From Oscillospiraceae bacterium MB24-C1 (GTDB lineage: Bacteria; Bacillota; Clostridia; Oscillospirales; Ruminococcaceae): DNA of 64,000 nucleotides. The translations under genes were made by a program, and so were the position numbers. Position 1 is the stretch's first letter. Every line of letters starts with the position of its first letter. Positions 49,968-60,734 of this stretch are shown here, one piece after another. The notes under the pieces were generated by a model. That model had not been told where the DNA came from and ran no database searches. It was given only the letters and a program-made list of their open reading frames with translations. The stretch covers positions 2,360,001 through 2,424,000 of the forward strand of contig CP133187.1 of assembly GCA_030913685.1 (NCBI GenBank), written 5' to 3'.

Positions 49968-51233
49968 CTACGACGCCTCCACTTTCACGGTGAGATTCTC
50001 AGCATCTGAAATCTGTCTGAGCGCTTCTGGGGTGAGCTTTAAACTGACCATTTCGCCCGGGGTCAGGATGCGACTAGAATGTCGGTAGATCTCTTTTTCT
50101 CCCGCCGTTACACAAACCTTTGCATTTTTATAGACATTCTTGGGGCGGAACATGAGTGTGACCGGTTGATCGGCATTACCCACATGAATTTTCTGCGGTA
50201 CAGCGCCCGATACGCCAAACCCACTGATGATTGGCATGGATTTTAGGTTTTTATCTAAGGTGTCCGTGATGTAACGCCATGCTTTTGCGCCGGCCTTTGC
50301 GGCTTCTTCCGAGACAAAATCGACTAGATCGTGCACGTGCAGGACATTGCCGCAGGAGAAAACACCTGATACAGAGGTTTGCAGGTTCTCATCCACCGAA
50401 GGGCCGCCGGTGTCTGCGCACAGGTCAATTCCAGCCATTCGGCTAAGCTCATTTTCTGGAATCAGTCCGACCGAAAGCAACAGCGTATCGCAGGCGTAAT
50501 ATTGTTCGGTGCCGGCAATTGGCCGCTTGGTTTCGGGGTCGACCTGCGCAACCGTTACACCCTCTAGCCGCTCGCGTCCTGCAATATCCACCACCGTGTG
50601 GTTTAAGAGGAGCGGAATGTCATAATCGTCAAGGCACTGCACGATATTGCGCTTTAACCCCGAGGAAAACGGCAGTAGCTCGACGCAGGCGAGCACCTTC
50701 GCTCCCATGAACGTCATTCTTCTTGCCATAATCAGGCCGATATCGCCCGAGCCTAAAATCACGACGCGCGCACCGGGCATGATGCCTTCAAGGTTCACAA
50801 ACTTCTGGGCGGTGCCCGCCGTATATATCCCTGAGCACCGCCAGCCGGGGATGGCAAGTGCCCCACGGGGACGCTCTCGGCATCCCATGGCCAGTATGAT
50901 GGCCTTTGCCTGAAAGTGCTGAAGCCCGTTTGAGCGATTGACGGCGGTCACCTGCTTCTCCTTGGTGATTTCAATGACCATTGTGTTGCACTGATAGGGG
51001 ATTTGATAATCAATCACCCGGTCGATATACTTCTGCGCATATTCAGGCCCGGTCAGCTCTTGCTGAAAGGTATGCAGCCCAAACCCGTTGTGGATGCATT
51101 GACGGAGGATTCCGCCCAGCGTATCTTCGCGTTCCAAAATCAGAATATCGCGACAGCCTTGCTCATAGGCGGAAACAGCAGCAGCCAAACCGGCAGGCCC
51201 GCCGCCGATTATCAACAGATCGACTTTACGCAT
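49968..51233 (-). CDS. FAD/NAD(P)-dependent oxidoreductase of the G3P oxidation system
   Basis: 421 residues from ATG 51233 after GGGGGAA. FAD-binding DLLIIGGGPAGLAAAVSAYEQG at the N-terminus, NAD-binding ARVVILGSGDIGLIMARRM in the middle and the FAD-closing TSVSGVFSCGNVLHVHDLVDFV near residue 300. Overlaps the upstream G3P dehydrogenase by 8 bases. It likely takes electrons from the GlpA-like subunit and passes them to NAD or another carrier. Confidence 0.9.
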   Translation of the reverse strand: MRKVDLLIIGGGPAGLAAAVSAYEQGCRDILILEREDTLGGILRQCIHNGFGLHTFQQELTGPEYAQKYIDRVIDYQIPYQCNTMVIEITKEKQVTAVNRSNGLQHFQAKAIILAMGCRERPRGALAIPGWRCSGIYTAGTAQKFVNLEGIMPGARVVILGSGDIGLIMARRMTFMGAKVLACVELLPFSSGLKRNIVQCLDDYDIPLLLNHTVVDIAGRERLEGVTVAQVDPETKRPIAGTEQYYACDTLLLSVGLIPENELSRMAGIDLCADTGGPSVDENLQTSVSGVFSCGNVLHVHDLVDFVSEEAAKAGAKAWRYITDTLDKNLKSMPIISGFGVSGAVPQKIHVGNADQPVTLMFRPKNVYKNAKVCVTAGEKEIYRHSSRILTPGEMVSLKLTPEALRQISDAENLTVKVEAS

Positions 51234-52677
51234 GGCGCTGTTCCCCCTTTCCAAACAAATAGCTGTGCAGCAGTTTGGAGTCTTCCCCGAATTTCGTGAT
51301 TTCCAGCGGCGACAGGTTCAGTTCCTCGCACAGAATCTGAATGGTTCTGGGCGTACAGAAGCCTGCCTGACACCGTCCCATTCCAGCGCGTGTCCGCCGC
51401 TTAATGCCATCAATTGTCTGCGCACCCACCGGCCTGCGAATCGCCTCGCGGATTTCTGCCTCGGTTACCGTTTCACAGCGGCACACAATTTTAGCATAGT
51501 CCGGATTGGCGGCAATTGCCTTGGCGCGTTCCAGATCATCCATCTCCCTAAACTTCGGAATCGCTTTCCGAATGGGGTTGAAGTTTGGATTCTCCTTAGC
51601 GTCCAATCGCTCGGCCACCAGATCGGCGAGATCGCGCGCAATTGCGGGCGAGGAGGTCAGACCGGGGGATTCGATGCCGCTTGCGTTGAAAAATAGCGGC
51701 GCATCCGGCGCTTCACCCAGAATGAAATCGTCTCTGTCGCTGTGGGCGCGAATTCCGGAAAAGGTGGTAATCACGTCACGCAATGGGATGTTCTCCCAGG
51801 TTAAGCTACCGAATTTCAACGCTTTGGCAAGCCCTTGCGGTGTGGTGCGAATGTCTGATTTGTCTAGAATATCCTCCGCGGTTGGGCCTATCAGAACGGT
51901 GCCGTCGACGGTCGGGCTGACAAGAATGCCTTTGCCGAGCTTGGTCGGAAGCTGAAAGACCGAGGCGTGAAACACGTCGGCATATTTTTTATCCAGAATG
52001 TAATATTCTCCCCTGCGCGGTAGGATTTTAAAGGCGTCCTCAGAAACCATTGCGTTGATGGCGTCGGAATAAAGCCCCGCGCAGTTGACAACCGCTTTTG
52101 TCTCAAAGGCTCCTGCTTTGCTTTTTACAACCCAGCAGCTGTCGCCTTTTTCAATTTTAGTCACTTCGGCGTTGCGGTAAAACAGCACGCCGTTTTCCGC
52201 CGCATTTTCGGCGTTTGCAACCGTCAGCTCATAGGGGCAGACAATGCCCCCAGTTTCGACCAGCAGCGCCGCACAGGCGTTTGGGCTAAGGCTGGGTTCC
52301 CGTTTATGTAGCTCCTCTCTACCAATGATGCGAAGCTTGGGAACTTCGTTGATTTCCCCCTGTTTTTTCAGTGCCTCCAGTTTGGGAATGTCGTCCTCTG
52401 AAAAACAGACAACCAGCGACGTGTTCCATTTGAGCGGAACATCCAGTTCGGTGCAAAGCGTCCCAAACATTTGATTACCTAAAACGTTATACTTTGCCTT
52501 TAGTGTATGGGGCTTCGCATCATAGCCACCGTGTACAATTGCTGTATTCGCTTTGCTTTGTCCTTCACAAATATCGGCGGCCTTTTCCAGCAGGGCAATT
52601 TTCAGGTCATACCTGGCCAAGCTTCTCGCAACAGAGCAGCCGATGACGCCACCGCCGATTATAATGACATCCAGCAT
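51226..52677 (-). CDS. GlpA-like glycerol-3-phosphate dehydrogenase with [2Fe-2S] tail
   Basis: 483 residues. FAD motif VIIIGGGVIGCSVARSLARYD, the DAO-fold segments IVHGGYDAKPHTLKAKYNVLG and PTVDGTVLIGPTAEDILDK, and a C-terminal BFD-like iron-sulfur domain with CRCETVTEAEI and CQAGFCTP. ATG 52677 follows AGGTGGTG; the frame continues upstream to 52707 without a site. Oxidises G3P to DHAP; works with the two following genes. A hairpin separates it from glpF. Confidence 0.9.
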   Translation of the reverse strand: MLDVIIIGGGVIGCSVARSLARYDLKIALLEKAADICEGQSKANTAIVHGGYDAKPHTLKAKYNVLGNQMFGTLCTELDVPLKWNTSLVVCFSEDDIPKLEALKKQGEINEVPKLRIIGREELHKREPSLSPNACAALLVETGGIVCPYELTVANAENAAENGVLFYRNAEVTKIEKGDSCWVVKSKAGAFETKAVVNCAGLYSDAINAMVSEDAFKILPRRGEYYILDKKYADVFHASVFQLPTKLGKGILVSPTVDGTVLIGPTAEDILDKSDIRTTPQGLAKALKFGSLTWENIPLRDVITTFSGIRAHSDRDDFILGEAPDAPLFFNASGIESPGLTSSPAIARDLADLVAERLDAKENPNFNPIRKAIPKFREMDDLERAKAIAANPDYAKIVCRCETVTEAEIREAIRRPVGAQTIDGIKRRTRAGMGRCQAGFCTPRTIQILCEELNLSPLEITKFGEDSKLLHSYLFGKGEQRHA

Positions 52678-52748
52678 CTTCTTGAACACCACCTTTTGAC
52701 TCCCCATTTTTGAAGGAATCTGATGTTAATATCTAAAAAATTCCATAA

Positions 52749-52789
52749 GAATGCAGGGGCATACAAAGACGATGTTTGCCCCTGCATTC
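52749..52789 (-). terminator. Hairpin between glpF and the G3P dehydrogenase gene
   Basis: Perfect 13-base arms GAATGCAGGGGCA / TGCCCCTGCATTC. A T-run lies about 9 bases further on the minus strand. Probably a partial terminator or mRNA-processing site inside the operon. Confidence 0.65.
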
Positions 52790-52802
52790 AAAGTGCGTGG
52801 GT

Positions 52803-53519
52803 CTACCAGGGAATGGCTTGGAACAGGAGAACCGCGATGATGCCGCCGACGATGGGGCCGACTACTGGAACAACCAGGCCGTAACTAAAGTTGGAGCCGC
52901 CTTTGTTTTTAATCGGCAGCATCGCATGTGCAATGCGAGGGCCAAGGTCACGGGCTGGGTTGATCGCATAACCGGTCAATCCACCAAGGGACATACCGAC
53001 CGATACGATGATGCCGAACACTAGTAGATAGTTTAAACCAACGTTGCTGGCGCCCACGACGTTTCCGACGCCGAGGATGGCGAACACCAGCACAAAGGTG
53101 CCGACCACTTCAGAGAGGAGGTTCCGGGCAGTGTTTGGAATGGACGGGCCGGTCGAGAAGCAACCCAGAATAGTTCCTGGATTTTCGGTTGCGTCGAAAT
53201 GGTCCTTAAAGAGCAGGTAAACAAGAACCGCGCCGGAGAAAGCGCCAAGCATTTGAGAAATGATGTATCCCGGCACCATGCCCCATGCAAGACCGCCGTT
53301 TATTGCGACCGCGATGGTAACTGCCGGATTAAGATGCGCACCTGACGCCGCACCAAAGATAAACGCAGGCAGCAGGACGGCAAGGCCCCACGCAAAGGTG
53401 ATCTGAACAGCGCCGGCGCCCTTCATTCCAGATTTTGTGAGGGTAACGTTTGCAACAACACCGTCGCCAAGAAGAATTAGAAGACCTGTTCCTAAAAATT
53501 CCGCAATATATGGCAGCAT
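52803..53519 (-). CDS. glpF: Glycerol facilitator (aquaglyceroporin)
   Basis: 238 residues, six helices plus the two half-helices. NPA boxes HLNPAVTIAVAI and AINPARDLGPR are intact, and the Asp after the second box (NPARD) is the mark of glycerol-conducting members. ATG 53519 follows TTGGGGTG. 41 bases after glpK, so co-transcribed. Confidence 0.95.
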   Translation of the reverse strand: MLPYIAEFLGTGLLILLGDGVVANVTLTKSGMKGAGAVQITFAWGLAVLLPAFIFGAASGAHLNPAVTIAVAINGGLAWGMVPGYIISQMLGAFSGAVLVYLLFKDHFDATENPGTILGCFSTGPSIPNTARNLLSEVVGTFVLVFAILGVGNVVGASNVGLNYLLVFGIIVSVGMSLGGLTGYAINPARDLGPRIAHAMLPIKNKGGSNFSYGLVVPVVGPIVGGIIAVLLFQAIPW

Positions 53520-53560
53520 GCGATTACACCCCAATTCTTAAATTTATGTGATTTTATCGA

Positions 53561-55151
<1,591 letters not shown>

Positions 55152-55178
55152 CAATCGCTGTAAATGAACAATCCGGCC

Positions 55179-55209
55179 GTTTTGTCTAAACAGTTTTTGG
55201 TTTTGTCTA
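55179..55209. promoter_or_regulatory. Two direct repeats in the glpK-dhaL spacer
   Basis: GTTTTGTCTA occurs at 55179-55188 and 55200-55209, 21 bases apart, i.e. two helical turns on the same face. Candidate activator sites for either divergent operon. Confidence 0.4.
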
Positions 55210-55301
55210 GCCATTGCGTGAAAAACCTGATGAACAGGCTTTTTGCATAAATATTGGATTGTCTGATTGCGGTGCAGTACAACAATTTAACGGGTCTCGC
55301 T

Positions 55302-55313
55302 ATATCATGATAT
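55302..55313. promoter_or_regulatory. Palindrome upstream of dhaL
   Basis: ATATCATGATAT, with C and G flanks extending the symmetry; about 160 bases before dhaL. A TAGAAT hexamer at 55334-55339 may be the -10, with a weak -35 overlapping the palindrome. The rest of the spacer holds no gene. Confidence 0.4.
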
Positions 55314-55471
55314 GTTTGTCCACAGAAAAATAGTAGAATAAGCGGCCAATCTTTTTGAATAGGATTGGAACAAAGATAGATTCGACATTGGCCCGCAAAA
55401 AAATTTGGACATACCTTTTGGCGGCCGGGCTTTGGATTGACGTCTGTATATAAAAACAGGAGGAAGATTTT

Positions 55472-56095
55472 ATGGATAAGTCCTTTTTGGGCGCGATGGA
55501 GGCAATCACCAGCACAATTAAAGACAACAAAGAATTTTTGACCGACCTTGATAGAGCTATCGGCGACGCCGACCATGGTCATAATATGGCGCGCGGGTTT
55601 AACGCCGTTATAGAAAAATTAAAGGCTTCGCCGCCCGCCGATCTGTCGATGGGGCTAAAAGCAACAGCCATGACGTTGATTTCCACCGTTGGGGGCGCGT
55701 CCGGTCCGCTTTACGGAACTGCGTTTCTGCGCTGTTCAAAGGTGATGCAAGGAAAAGAAGTGATTAATAAAGTTGCTGTCGTGCGGTTGTTTGAAGAAGC
55801 GTTGGATGGGATTGAAACCCGCGGGAAGGCTCAGCCGGGGGACAAGACCATGATTGACGCACTCAAACCCGCCTATGACGCATTTGTTACAGCCACAGAG
55901 CAGAGCAAAAGCTTTTTGGAATGCATGGAAGAAGCCTGTAAAGCGGCAGAAGAGGGCGTTGCTTATACTAAGACAATAGCAGCCAGAAAGGGGAGGGCCA
56001 GCTATTTGGGCGAGCGCAGCATCGGGCATCAGGACCCGGGTGCCACTTCGGTACTACTCATTTTAAAGGCGCTGACAGAGTATTATAAAGCTTAA
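55472..56095 (+). CDS. dhaL: Dihydroxyacetone kinase, ADP-binding subunit DhaL
   Basis: 207 residues. The Asp-rich metal/nucleotide site reads RAIGDADHGHNMARGF (residues about 28-43), followed by TLISTVGGASGPLYGTAFLR and, near the end, RKGRASYLGERSIGHQDPGATS. DhaL keeps ADP bound and is re-phosphorylated by DhaM. CAGGAGGAAG precedes the ATG. First gene of the dha operon, with dhaK unusually placed last. Confidence 0.94.
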   Translation: MDKSFLGAMEAITSTIKDNKEFLTDLDRAIGDADHGHNMARGFNAVIEKLKASPPADLSMGLKATAMTLISTVGGASGPLYGTAFLRCSKVMQGKEVINKVAVVRLFEEALDGIETRGKAQPGDKTMIDALKPAYDAFVTATEQSKSFLECMEEACKAAEEGVAYTKTIAARKGRASYLGERSIGHQDPGATSVLLILKALTEYYKA

Positions 56096-56152
56096 ATCAA
56101 AGCACTCAGGCTGATAAAAAATGCCGGCAAAACCGGCGGAATGGAGAAACTC

Positions 56153-56545
56153 ATGGTAGGACTTGTTATTGTATCCCACAGCGCAAAAATTGCTGAAGGG
56201 GTTCTGGAGATCGCGTCCCAGATGGCGGGAAGCGAACTGAAACTGGTTGCGGCAGGCGGCCTGCCAAACGGCGAGATCGGCACCGACGCCGTACGCATCA
56301 GCAACGCTATTGCAGAGGCGGACTCCGGCGACGGAGTAGTCATTCTGTTGGATTTGGGAAGCGCAGTTCTTAGCACCGAAACAGCGATAGAATTTTTGGA
56401 GGAAACGGCGCGTATCCGTGTGCGGATTGCGGACGCCCCGATTGTTGAAGGGGCTGTCAGCGCGGCGATTCAGGCAACCATCGGCTCACCGCTTGATAAA
56501 GTGGCTGACGCGGCCGAGCGGGCGCACACACTGCGTAAATTGTAA
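56153..56545 (+). CDS. dhaM: Dihydroxyacetone kinase phosphotransfer subunit DhaM (EIIA-Man-like)
   Basis: 130 residues from ATG 56153, seven bases after GGAG; an ATG at 56141 overlaps that site. MVGLVIVSHSAKIAEGV carries the phosphorylated histidine at residue 9; GTDAVRISNAI and VVILLDLGSAVLSTETAIEFL follow as in DhaM. It is the single-domain form, without fused HPr and EI domains, which fits the separate HPr and EI genes that come next. Confidence 0.93.
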   Translation: MVGLVIVSHSAKIAEGVLEIASQMAGSELKLVAAGGLPNGEIGTDAVRISNAIAEADSGDGVVILLDLGSAVLSTETAIEFLEETARIRVRIADAPIVEGAVSAAIQATIGSPLDKVADAAERAHTLRKL

Positions 56546-56564
56546 GGGATAGGGAGCTGATGAG

Positions 56565-56828
56565 ATGAAACAGAGCACATTGACACTAACAAATTCAATA
56601 GGACTACATGCAAGGCCTGCGGCCGAAATGGTGAAGGCGGCAGCCAAATTCAAGAGCAAAATCACGCTGGAGGGAAACGGGAAAAAAGTCGATGCCAAGA
56701 GCATTATCATGGTTTTAGGGATGGGTCTGCGCCAAAATGATGCCATCACCATTTGTGCCGAGGGCGAGGATGAGGAAGCGGCTGTGCAGGTTCTGGGGGA
56801 TTTGGTTAAACAGCGGTTTCATGAATAG
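56565..56828 (+). CDS. HPr-like phosphocarrier protein of the dha operon
   Basis: 87 residues. The active-site motif GLHARPAAEMV places the phosphohistidine at residue 15, and the HPr-kinase serine is kept at residue 46 (DAKSIIMVLGMG). So it could also take part in catabolite regulation. GGGAG precedes the ATG. Located between dhaM and EI, it should carry phosphate from that EI to DhaM. It may be a dedicated copy, or the cell's general HPr. Confidence 0.93.
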   Translation: MKQSTLTLTNSIGLHARPAAEMVKAAAKFKSKITLEGNGKKVDAKSIIMVLGMGLRQNDAITICAEGEDEEAAVQVLGDLVKQRFHE

Positions 56829-56842
56829 GAGGGCGCCGCGCT

Positions 56843-58537
56843 GTGACGAAATTCAAAACAATACAGGCGACAGGTGCCGTTACGGGAGTTGCCCGGGGGT
56901 ATCTTCATTTTCTTGGCCGAGATATTCAAAAGGAAATGGCGCTTTATCAACAGCAGGATTCCACGCTGGAGATACAACGGTTTTATGACGCGCGGAGTGC
57001 CACTGCTGCGCGAACCGACAAGCTGGCGGAAACATTGCGGGGAGAGCAGCAGGACGAACAAGCGGCCATTCTGGAAGCGCAAAGCCTGATTCTTTTGGAT
57101 ACATACTTTGAATCGCTGGTGCGCGAAAAAATTGAAGTTTTGGGACTTTCGGCTCCCGAGGCTGTGCTGCAAAGCTGCGAGGAGATGGCAGCCCCGATTT
57201 TGGCGCTGGACGACGCCTATCTAAGGGAAAGAGCGAATGACATTAAAAATGCTGGGACACAGATTGCTGAAATGCTGCTCGGAATTGAGGAAACAAAACT
57301 CAAGGCGCCCGCGATTTTGTTTGGGGAGGAGATCGACCCCTCGCTGATTATCGGTCTTTCGCAGGAGGCAGCCGGATTCATCATCAAAAGCGCTAGCATC
57401 ACCTCCCATGCGGTGATTCTTGCGAGATCCAGAGGGATTCCGACGTTGGTGGGGCTAGAGGATCTGCGTGGGCAGATTCCGGACAACACCCCGGTCATTT
57501 TAGACGGCGGGGAAGGATTGCTAATCGTCAACCCAGACGAGCAGACGATTCGGAATTATCAATTAAAAATAGAAGCGCAAGAGAAAAAGAAGCAGGAATA
57601 TCGGCGACTCGCGTCGGTTGGAGCTTCTACAAAAGATGGATTCAAAGTCACGTTGGCAGCTAATATTGGATATCCGGAAGAGCTTTTGCAGGCATCGCAA
57701 TACGGGTATGAGGGGGTTGGCCTTTTCCGGACGGAGTTTCTGTTTTTAGGTAAAAGCACACTCCCGACAGAGGAGGATCAATTTTTCGTTTACCGGCGTG
57801 TTATTGAGCGGTGCCAAAATCATCGCTGTATCATCCGCACCATGGATATCGGCGGAGACAAGCCGCTTGACTGCTTGGAGATTCCGCCGGAGCAAAATCC
57901 GTTTCTAGGCTGGCGGGCGATACGAATCAGCCTGAAGCGCGTCGATCTGTTTTTGACCCAGCTTCGCGCAATTCTGCGCGCTGGTATATATGGAAAGGCG
58001 GCGATTATGCTACCCATGGTCGCCAGCTTGGCGGAGCTGCGTCAGGCGAAACAGCTGATCGCACAGGCGATGCAATCACTTGAGGAAGAGAAAATTCCGT
58101 TCGCGAGGGACATTGAAGTAGGGATTATGATTGAAACCCCTGCGGCCGCGATTATGGCGGCGCAATTTGCAAAGGAGTGCGATTTTTTCAGCATCGGGAC
58201 CAACGATCTGACACAGTACACATTGGCGGTGGACAGGGGAAACCCGCTCGTCTGCCAGCTTTACAGCTATTTTCATCCGGCGGTACTGCGGCTGATTCAT
58301 CAAGTGATATTAGCGGCGCACAGCCAAGGGAAATGGGTTGGCATGTGCGGCGAAATGGCGGGTGATCCCGCCGCCGTGCGACTGCTGTGTTCTTGGGGAA
58401 TTGACGAGCTGAGCATGAGCCTTCCTCTCATTCCATTAGTAAAACAGGCTATTCTCGCCTGTGAAACCGACCGGCACTGGGCCGATGCGGTTCTGGCACT
58501 TTCAGAAACAGACCAAGTAAAAACCTATCTGGAATAG
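56843..58537 (+). CDS. ptsI: PTS enzyme I of the dha operon
   Basis: 564 residues, normal EI length, starting with GTG. The phosphohistidine is His189 in ASITSHAVILARSRGIPTLVG, where the usual GGxTSH is changed to SASITSH. The PEP-binding barrel is canonical: GLFRTEFLF, RTMDIGGDKPL, NPFLGWRAIR, SIGTNDLTQYTLAVDRGN and the active-site Cys in GMCGEMAGDP. It draws phosphate from PEP for HPr. GGAGGGC-type site upstream. Confidence 0.93.
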   Translation: MTKFKTIQATGAVTGVARGYLHFLGRDIQKEMALYQQQDSTLEIQRFYDARSATAARTDKLAETLRGEQQDEQAAILEAQSLILLDTYFESLVREKIEVLGLSAPEAVLQSCEEMAAPILALDDAYLRERANDIKNAGTQIAEMLLGIEETKLKAPAILFGEEIDPSLIIGLSQEAAGFIIKSASITSHAVILARSRGIPTLVGLEDLRGQIPDNTPVILDGGEGLLIVNPDEQTIRNYQLKIEAQEKKKQEYRRLASVGASTKDGFKVTLAANIGYPEELLQASQYGYEGVGLFRTEFLFLGKSTLPTEEDQFFVYRRVIERCQNHRCIIRTMDIGGDKPLDCLEIPPEQNPFLGWRAIRISLKRVDLFLTQLRAILRAGIYGKAAIMLPMVASLAELRQAKQLIAQAMQSLEEEKIPFARDIEVGIMIETPAAAIMAAQFAKECDFFSIGTNDLTQYTLAVDRGNPLVCQLYSYFHPAVLRLIHQVILAAHSQGKWVGMCGEMAGDPAAVRLLCSWGIDELSMSLPLIPLVKQAILACETDRHWADAVLALSETDQVKTYLE

Positions 58538-58615
58538 TGAACCTGAAAAAACAGAGGCATGTAAAAGCAATTTACTTGCTGTACATAAATGAAAAATGAA
58601 AGAGAGGCCGTTATT

Positions 58616-59611
58616 ATGAAAAAGATAATCAATCATCCGGCAAATGTGGTTGACGAAATGTTGGAGGGGCTGACACTGGCGTATCCGCAGTATGTTCGCC
58701 GCCTAGAAGGGTTCAATGTCATCGTGCGTGCCGATGCCCCGTGTGATAAAGTGGCGCTGATCAGCGGTGGTGGCAGCGGCCATGAACCCTCCCACGCCGG
58801 ATGGGTTGGCGAAGGCATGCTGGACGCAGCGGTCGCGGGTGCGGTGTTTACCTCTCCGACGCCCGACCAGATTTATGAAGCGATTAAAGCGGTTGACGCT
58901 GCAAAGGGCGTTTTGCTGGTTGTCAAAAATTATACCGGTGACGTGCTGAATTTTGAGATGGCTGCTGAAATGGCCGAAGCAGATGGCATTGAGGTGGCGC
59001 AGGTCGTTGTAAACGATGACGTGGCGGTGGAGAACAGCACCTGGACCAGCGGGCGCAGGGGCATTGCGGGTACTGTGTTGGTCCATAAGATTGCGGGCGC
59101 GAAAGCACAGGCTGGCGCAACGCTGGCGGAAGTAAAAGCCGTCGCCGAAAAAGCGATTGCCAATGTACGTTCTATGGGCATGTCTATTTCTCCTTGCACA
59201 GTGCCAGAAGCGGGCAAACCGAGCTTTGAGTTGACGGAAAATGAAATGGAAATCGGCCTGGGCATCCACGGCGAGCCGGGAACCCATCGCGAAGCCCTTC
59301 GCTCGGCGGATGAAATCACCGACCTTTTGCTGGAAAAGCTGTTCGCCGATCTCCCGTTAGAAAGCGGCGATGAAACGGCGGTTATGATTAATGGCCTTGG
59401 GGCTACGCCATTGATAGAGCTTTTTGTTGTCAACCGGCGGGTTGCGCATGTGTTTGCGGAAAAAGGAATTCAGATTGTTAAAACGTTTGTCGGGAACTAT
59501 ATGACCTCTCTGGAGATGGGCGGATTCTCCATTTCGGTCGTGAAGTTGGACGGAGAAATGAAGGGACTGCTGCTGGCTAAGGCGGATACACCAGCGCTTG
59601 TACAGCTGTAA
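58616..59611 (+). CDS. dhaK: Dihydroxyacetone kinase substrate-binding subunit DhaK
   Basis: 331 residues from ATG 58616 after GAAAGAGAGG. N-terminal KKIINHPANVVDEMLEGL, substrate loop ALISGGGSGHEPSHAGWVG, and the histidine that binds dihydroxyacetone as a hemiaminal in EIGLGIHGEPGTHRE. MINGLGATPLIELFVV and FVGNYMTSLEMGGFSIS complete the family set. Converts dihydroxyacetone to DHAP, using DhaL-ATP. Confidence 0.95.
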   Translation: MKKIINHPANVVDEMLEGLTLAYPQYVRRLEGFNVIVRADAPCDKVALISGGGSGHEPSHAGWVGEGMLDAAVAGAVFTSPTPDQIYEAIKAVDAAKGVLLVVKNYTGDVLNFEMAAEMAEADGIEVAQVVVNDDVAVENSTWTSGRRGIAGTVLVHKIAGAKAQAGATLAEVKAVAEKAIANVRSMGMSISPCTVPEAGKPSFELTENEMEIGLGIHGEPGTHREALRSADEITDLLLEKLFADLPLESGDETAVMINGLGATPLIELFVVNRRVAHVFAEKGIQIVKTFVGNYMTSLEMGGFSISVVKLDGEMKGLLLAKADTPALVQL

Positions 59612-59645
59612 TTTCACGCGCGGTTTTATACCCTACAGCATTAAA

Positions 59646-59690
59646 ATGTCCCGGCCGGTCTCGATAAAAAAGCCCGGCCGGGCATTACAT
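59646..59690 (+). terminator. GC-rich hairpin after dhaK
   Basis: CCCGGCCGG and CCGGCCGGG arms around about 15 bases with ATG/CAT closing pairs. There is no T-run after it, so termination is not certain. Confidence 0.55.
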
Positions 59691-59756
59691 GCGCCGACAG
59701 GCTGTTGTGTAAAATAAAAATGATTTTAGGTGGAAAGTTTGATAGGGAGGATTTTC

Positions 59757-60416
59757 ATGGTACGAACGTCTCAGACCAAAACGCAGCTTGCCAATTCACT
59801 CAAAGAAATTATGAAAAAAGTGCCCTTTCATAACATTACAGTGCAAAATGTTGCGGACGACTGCAAAGTTAACCGCCAGACCTTTTACTACCACTTTAAG
59901 GACATGTATGATCTATTGGAATGGATTTATCAAAACGATATTTTCTGCGGATTCCAAGAAATTTCGGTAAAAAACTGGCAGAATGTACTGCTGGATACTA
60001 TAAAATATGCAAAAAGAAACAAGTCTTTTTTACGCAATACCAATCGTTCTCTGCGCAAGGAAACGATAGAAAAATATCTATTTCCGTTTATCTACCAGCT
60101 GTTCGAGCTGGTTTTTGATGACGCCTGCAAGGATGCCCTTATCCGGACGGAGGAAAAGGTGTTTATCTTGAAGTTCTTTACACATGCCTATGTCAATGTC
60201 ATTATTCAATGGATTGGAAACGGCATGCAGGAGGAAGACACCTTCCTGCTTGAAAAAGTGCAGATCCTCCGCAGGCTGCTGCAATCGTACCGCAACAGTC
60301 AGACGGCCGAGACGATTACCGTTTATAACGGACTGCAAAATATGGAGGTCAAAAACGGCGGAAAAATGCGCGGACAAATTATTCCAATGATGTCGGAGGC
60401 GGTCAATAATTTTTAA
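59757..60416 (+). CDS. TetR-family regulator, DhaS-like
   Basis: 219 residues from ATG 59757, 6 bases after GGGAGGA. HTH: TQLANSLKEIMKKVPFHNITVQNVADDCKVNRQTFYYHFKDMYDLLEWIY, close to DhaS-type regulators whose C-terminal domain is related to DhaL/DhaK sensing (ENVLLDTIKYAKRNKSFLRN). It lies next to the dha operon and probably controls it; candidate sites are the repeats at 55179-55209 and the palindrome at 55302-55313. Confidence 0.88.
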   Translation: MVRTSQTKTQLANSLKEIMKKVPFHNITVQNVADDCKVNRQTFYYHFKDMYDLLEWIYQNDIFCGFQEISVKNWQNVLLDTIKYAKRNKSFLRNTNRSLRKETIEKYLFPFIYQLFELVFDDACKDALIRTEEKVFILKFFTHAYVNVIIQWIGNGMQEEDTFLLEKVQILRRLLQSYRNSQTAETITVYNGLQNMEVKNGGKMRGQIIPMMSEAVNNF

Positions 60417-60554
60417 GAAATTCTTGTAATGTAAACAGAAATTAGGGCGGCTAAAAAATGAACTGAACCTTAAAGCTATGACGGAACACACCGTAGCGGG
60501 CAGTTCACTGCGGCTGCCCTTGTTATTTGCCATTTAATCAGTGGTGCTTATGGC
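60417..60554. other. Spacer after the TetR gene with hairpin
   Basis: GGGCAG (60498-60503) and CTGCCC (60514-60519) form a weak hairpin followed by TTGTT. Short translated pieces on the plus strand here look like remnants but match nothing I know. Confidence 0.35.
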
Positions 60555-60650
60555 ATGAGAATGCCTGAGTTGATTGAAAAGCTCAAACGCGAAACCACAG
60601 TTTATTTCAAAAAGCGGGTGGGGCTTGACAAAGCCCCAATGGAAGGGTAA
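60555..60650 (+). CDS. Possible 31-residue ORF or gene remnant before nagB
   Basis: Starts MRMPELIEKLKRETTVYFKK and ends VGLDKAPMEG-stop. The same frame reopens after the TAA and runs without a stop (GYDAKPEIKTKP, then RLNARLALIEKDG) into nagB. This looks like a decayed upstream gene whose last part is now fused out of use, or chance. No ribosome site of note. Confidence 0.3.
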   Translation: MRMPELIEKLKRETTVYFKKRVGLDKAPMEG

Positions 60651-60734
60651 GGTTATGATGCCAAGCCAGAAATAAAAACAAAGCCCGACCGTTTAAACGC
60701 AAGGCTGGCACTTATTGAAAAGGATGGAAATTCC

